DNA of 17,359 nucleotides, from NCBI GenBank assembly GCA_046313675.1, contig JBKBXU010000056.1, forward strand, positions 1 through 17,359. The letters are read 5' to 3'. The notes below the pieces were generated by a model. It searched no databases. It worked only from the letters and a program-made list of their open reading frames with translations, and was not told where the DNA came from. Source of the DNA: JBKBXU01 sp046313675 (GTDB lineage: Bacteria; Bacteroidota; Bacteroidia; Cytophagales; Cytophagaceae). How positions within the stretch are numbered: the first letter of the stretch is position 1; every line of letters begins with the position of its first letter. A program made the translations under genes and the position numbers. Below, one piece after another: positions 15,745 to 17,359 of the stretch.

Positions 15745-17007
15745 ATGCGCGTGTATTTACATAATGCAGAACATATAAAACAAGAGGGGATCTTTGTTTC
15801 AAATGAAATTAGCCCCCTTTCAAAAATCCTTATGCATCGTCCCGACCAGGGAATCGAGAAGGTAACTCCTGTGCGTGCGGTAGAATTGCTGTATGAGGAC
15901 ATTGTCTTTCTGCCAAAAATGCAGAAAGAGCACGACCTGTTTACAGAAGCCATTTCCTGGTTTATTGGTACGGATAATGTTTTGGAGGTAGAAAAGCTAC
16001 TGGCAGATGTGCTGCAAAAACAAGCGGTTAAAGAACAACTATTGACTGCCGTGGCATGCCATGAATCCATCAACGAAAAGGCTCTGGCACATTTAAACGA
16101 ATTAAGTCCCCCACAGCTTGCCAATGCCTTGATTACCGGAATAGGAAACAAAGAATCACAGTTCCTCAACCCGCTGCCAAACCTGATTTTTACCAGAGAC
16201 ATAGGGGTGGTTATGAATGATCATATACTTATAGCTAAAGCGGCAAAAAATGCCCGATTGAGAGAATCCCTGCTTTGCCATTTTATATTCAAATACCACC
16301 CGGAATTTAACTCCGCATCGCTCATTGATTTTCTGGGAGAAAATCTGGATTGTAAGAACGAATACTCCATAGAAGGCGGCGACGTCATGATGTTTGCAGA
16401 AAACCACCTGCTCATAGGCCATAGCGAACGAACCAATATACAATCCATAGAAAAATTGAAAGAACAGCTTTTCAGCAAAGGCGTAGTTGAAATGATTTCC
16501 GTTGTTGAAATGCCCAAAGAGCGTTCTTGCATGCACCTTGACACCATATTTACACGGATCAGCAAAGAAATTTGTATAGGATTTGAATCACTTGTTTCAA
16601 CCCGGAACAAGATGGTGGTCCAACATTATATGCGGGAAAAAGATAGTCCTGTGCTATTTACCTCCTTAAAGGAGATGCTAAACGCTGTTTATGGAAACAT
16701 TACCATTGTACCCTGTGGCAAGGGCCAGTCACCCTACGATGAGCGTGAGCAGTGGACCGACGGCTGCAATTTATTTTCCATCAAAGAAGGCGTTGCCTTT
16801 ACCTACGAGCGAAATGCCATTACCAACGAATCCTTAAGGGACTATGGCTTTAACATCGTTGCCATAGAAGACTTATTGCAGGATTTTAAAGAAGACAATA
16901 TACGGCCTGAAAATGTAACCCAAACCATTATCACCCTACCCTCAAGCGAACTTTCCCGCGCCAGGGGAGGCACACATTGTTTGACGATGCCGTTGTTGAG
17001 GATTTAG
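15745..17007 (+). CDS. arcA: Arginine deiminase family protein
   Basis: Converts L-arginine to L-citrulline and ammonia. With ATG 15745 the protein has 420 residues, the usual arginine deiminase length. All family motifs are present (numbering from this ATG): MHRPDQGIEKVTP near the N-terminus, FTRD with Asp152, EGGDVM with Glu210 and Asp213, MHLDT with His264 and Asp266, and the C-terminal RARGGTHCLTMPLLRI with nucleophile Cys412. I prefer this ATG because AAAAGGA sits just before it; an in-frame TTG at 15730, overlapping the upstream stop, would add five residues. No ornithine carbamoyltransferase, carbamate kinase or antiporter gene is seen within the window, so a complete ADI energy pathway cannot be shown. 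A decayed second copy of the gene's last 20 or so codons follows directly downstream. Confidence 0.9.
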   Translation: MRVYLHNAEHIKQEGIFVSNEISPLSKILMHRPDQGIEKVTPVRAVELLYEDIVFLPKMQKEHDLFTEAISWFIGTDNVLEVEKLLADVLQKQAVKEQLLTAVACHESINEKALAHLNELSPPQLANALITGIGNKESQFLNPLPNLIFTRDIGVVMNDHILIAKAAKNARLRESLLCHFIFKYHPEFNSASLIDFLGENLDCKNEYSIEGGDVMMFAENHLLIGHSERTNIQSIEKLKEQLFSKGVVEMISVVEMPKERSCMHLDTIFTRISKEICIGFESLVSTRNKMVVQHYMREKDSPVLFTSLKEMLNAVYGNITIVPCGKGQSPYDEREQWTDGCNLFSIKEGVAFTYERNAITNESLRDYGFNIVAIEDLLQDFKEDNIRPENVTQTIITLPSSELSRARGGTHCLTMPLLRI

Positions 17008-17028
17008 GCATAAGGCATAAGGCGTAAG
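17007..17028. repeat. Three 7-bp tandem repeats after the arginine deiminase stop
   Basis: GGCATAA at 17007-17013 and 17014-17020, then GGCGTAA at 17021-17027. The first base is the last base of the TAG stop. A matching set of three degenerate units (GCATAAG, GCGCAAG, GCTTAAG) occupies 17103-17123, also directly after a TAG. Each unit contains TAAG or a near match, so the repeats put many in-frame stops after the gene. Confidence 0.6.
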
Positions 17029-17034
17029 AGAATT

Positions 17035-17103
17035 ACCCCCAAGCAAACTTCCAGAGCCTGAAGTGGCAACCACTGCTTGACAATTCCTTTGTTGAGGATT
17101 TAG
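17035..17103 (+). pseudogene. Decayed 3' fragment of an arginine deiminase gene
   Basis: This stretch matches the last 20 or so codons of the intact gene just upstream, at a period of 96-97 bases. Over 17051-17103 I count 40 identical bases of 53 against 16955-17007, including an unbroken run of 15 (TTGTTGAGGATTTAG). Read in the corresponding frame it gives SRA-stop-SGNHCLTIPLLRI-stop, against SRARGGTHCLTMPLLRI in the intact gene, so it retains the active-site Cys motif but has an in-frame stop, and a 1-base deletion nearby breaks the frame further upstream. Several differences are synonymous (CGC/AGA, CAT/CAC, TGT/TGC, ACG/ACA, CCG/CCT), which suggests the copy diverged as a functional paralog before decaying. 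It is too short to encode a protein. Confidence 0.7.
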
Positions 17104-17123
17104 CATAAGGCGCAAGGCTTAAG
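17103..17123. repeat. Second set of three degenerate 7-bp repeats
   Basis: GCATAAG (17103-17109), GCGCAAG (17110-17116) and GCTTAAG (17117-17123) follow the TAG of the decayed arginine deiminase copy, just as the first set follows the intact gene. The repeats therefore appear to be part of the duplicated unit. Confidence 0.5.
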
Positions 17124-17133
17124 TAAAAAATGG

Positions 17134-17179
17134 TAAATTTAAGATGGAAATTTAAACTCGCGACTTAAATCTTAATTTA
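17134..17179. promoter_or_regulatory. Inverted repeat ending at the start codon of the four-helix-bundle gene
   Basis: TAAATTTAAGAT (17134-17145) pairs with ATCTTAATTTA (17169-17179) with one bulged base. A further AT-rich pairing (ATTTAA at 17150-17155, TTAAAT at 17165-17170) is an alternative inside it. The right arm ends on the A of ATG 17179, so in mRNA the stem would hide the ribosome-binding region. It could instead mark the edge of an inserted segment. All arms are AT-rich, so the pairing is thermodynamically modest. Confidence 0.35.
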
Positions 17180-17359
17180 TGGCAATACACAAATTTGAAG
17201 AAATTATTGCTTGGCAAAAAGCGCAAGATTTAGCAGTAGATATTTATGCTATTTTTCAAAAATCAAAAGACTTTAGTTTCAGAGATCAAATTTGTAGGGC
17301 AGCCGTTTCAATATCAAACAACATTGCGGAAGGATTTGATAGAAGTTCTGATGCAGATT
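17179..17359 (+). CDS. Four-helix-bundle (S23/IVP-like) protein, cut by the window end
   Basis: The frame opens at ATG 17179 and runs off the window after 60 codons. It begins MAIHKFEEIIAWQKAQDLAV and continues with FRDQICRAAVSISNNIAEGF. The W-Q-K-A start, the RAAVSI-NIAEG motif and the spacing match the four-helix-bundle family related to the 23S rRNA intervening-sequence protein and to the Avd accessory protein of diversity-generating retroelements. Full-length members have about 115-125 residues, so roughly half is missing. The cellular role of stand-alone members is not known. Base composition is AT-richer than the arginine deiminase gene before it, and it follows a repeat-rich stretch, which fits a separately acquired gene. 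Confidence 0.88.
   Translation, partial: MAIHKFEEIIAWQKAQDLAVDIYAIFQKSKDFSFRDQICRAAVSISNNIAEGFDRSSDAD

Noticed and set aside
17007..17123. Possible CRISPR-like or tandem-repeat array
   Set aside because: The units are 7 bases with no unique spacers and no cas genes. The larger period is explained by the duplicated arginine deiminase gene end.

Overview
The window looks like Bacteroidota chromosome, most likely Cytophagia-like, though the order is only a guess. The clues are a secreted enzyme ending in a type IX secretion (T9SS) C-terminal sorting domain, several short lipoproteins, a very long TamB of the Bacteroidota type, a four-helix-bundle (S23/IVP-like) gene, AT-rich intergenic DNA and few clear Shine-Dalgarno sites. 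There is no gene-free stretch over 300 bases. I see no rRNA, tRNA, CRISPR array, transposase or phage gene.

Layout. (1) 1-2860, minus strand: an envelope cluster read in the order thioredoxin-fold lipoprotein without a redox motif, MltF-type lytic transglycosylase, multi-pass membrane protein. (2) 2861-3093: a 233-base divergent promoter region with a perfect 10-bp inverted repeat. (3) 3094-7746, plus: tamB. (4) 7847-11785, minus: an AcpH-like protein that has lost most of its metal-site residues, a T9SS-exported GH74 xyloglucanase-type enzyme, and a small lipoprotein. (5) 11940-12959, plus: a GH16 lichenase-type glucanase whose domain is circularly permuted, as in the Fibrobacter succinogenes enzyme. 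(6) 12967-14705, minus: purU and a voltage-gated-type K+ channel with a C-terminal zinc ribbon. (7) 14810-17007, plus: two adjacent guanidino-modifying enzymes, a DDAH-like amidinohydrolase and an arginine deiminase, 11 bases apart. (8) 17008-17359: an accessory-looking tail with 7-bp repeats, a decayed second copy of the arginine deiminase 3' end, a hairpin and the start of a four-helix-bundle gene.

How the genes may work together. The GH74 and GH16 enzymes suggest use of plant-type beta-glucans such as xyloglucan and mixed-linkage glucan. They are not one operon and probably use different export routes, since only GH74 has a T9SS signal. The two guanidino enzymes probably feed one citrulline-forming arginine route. 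No arcB, arcC or transporter is visible here. MltF, TamB and the lipoproteins serve the cell envelope.

No complete new defence or mobile system can be supported. The points most worth a second look are the permuted GH16, the arginine deiminase remnant with its repeats, the AcpH-like and thioredoxin-like proteins with lost active sites, and the DDAH-like/ADI pair.
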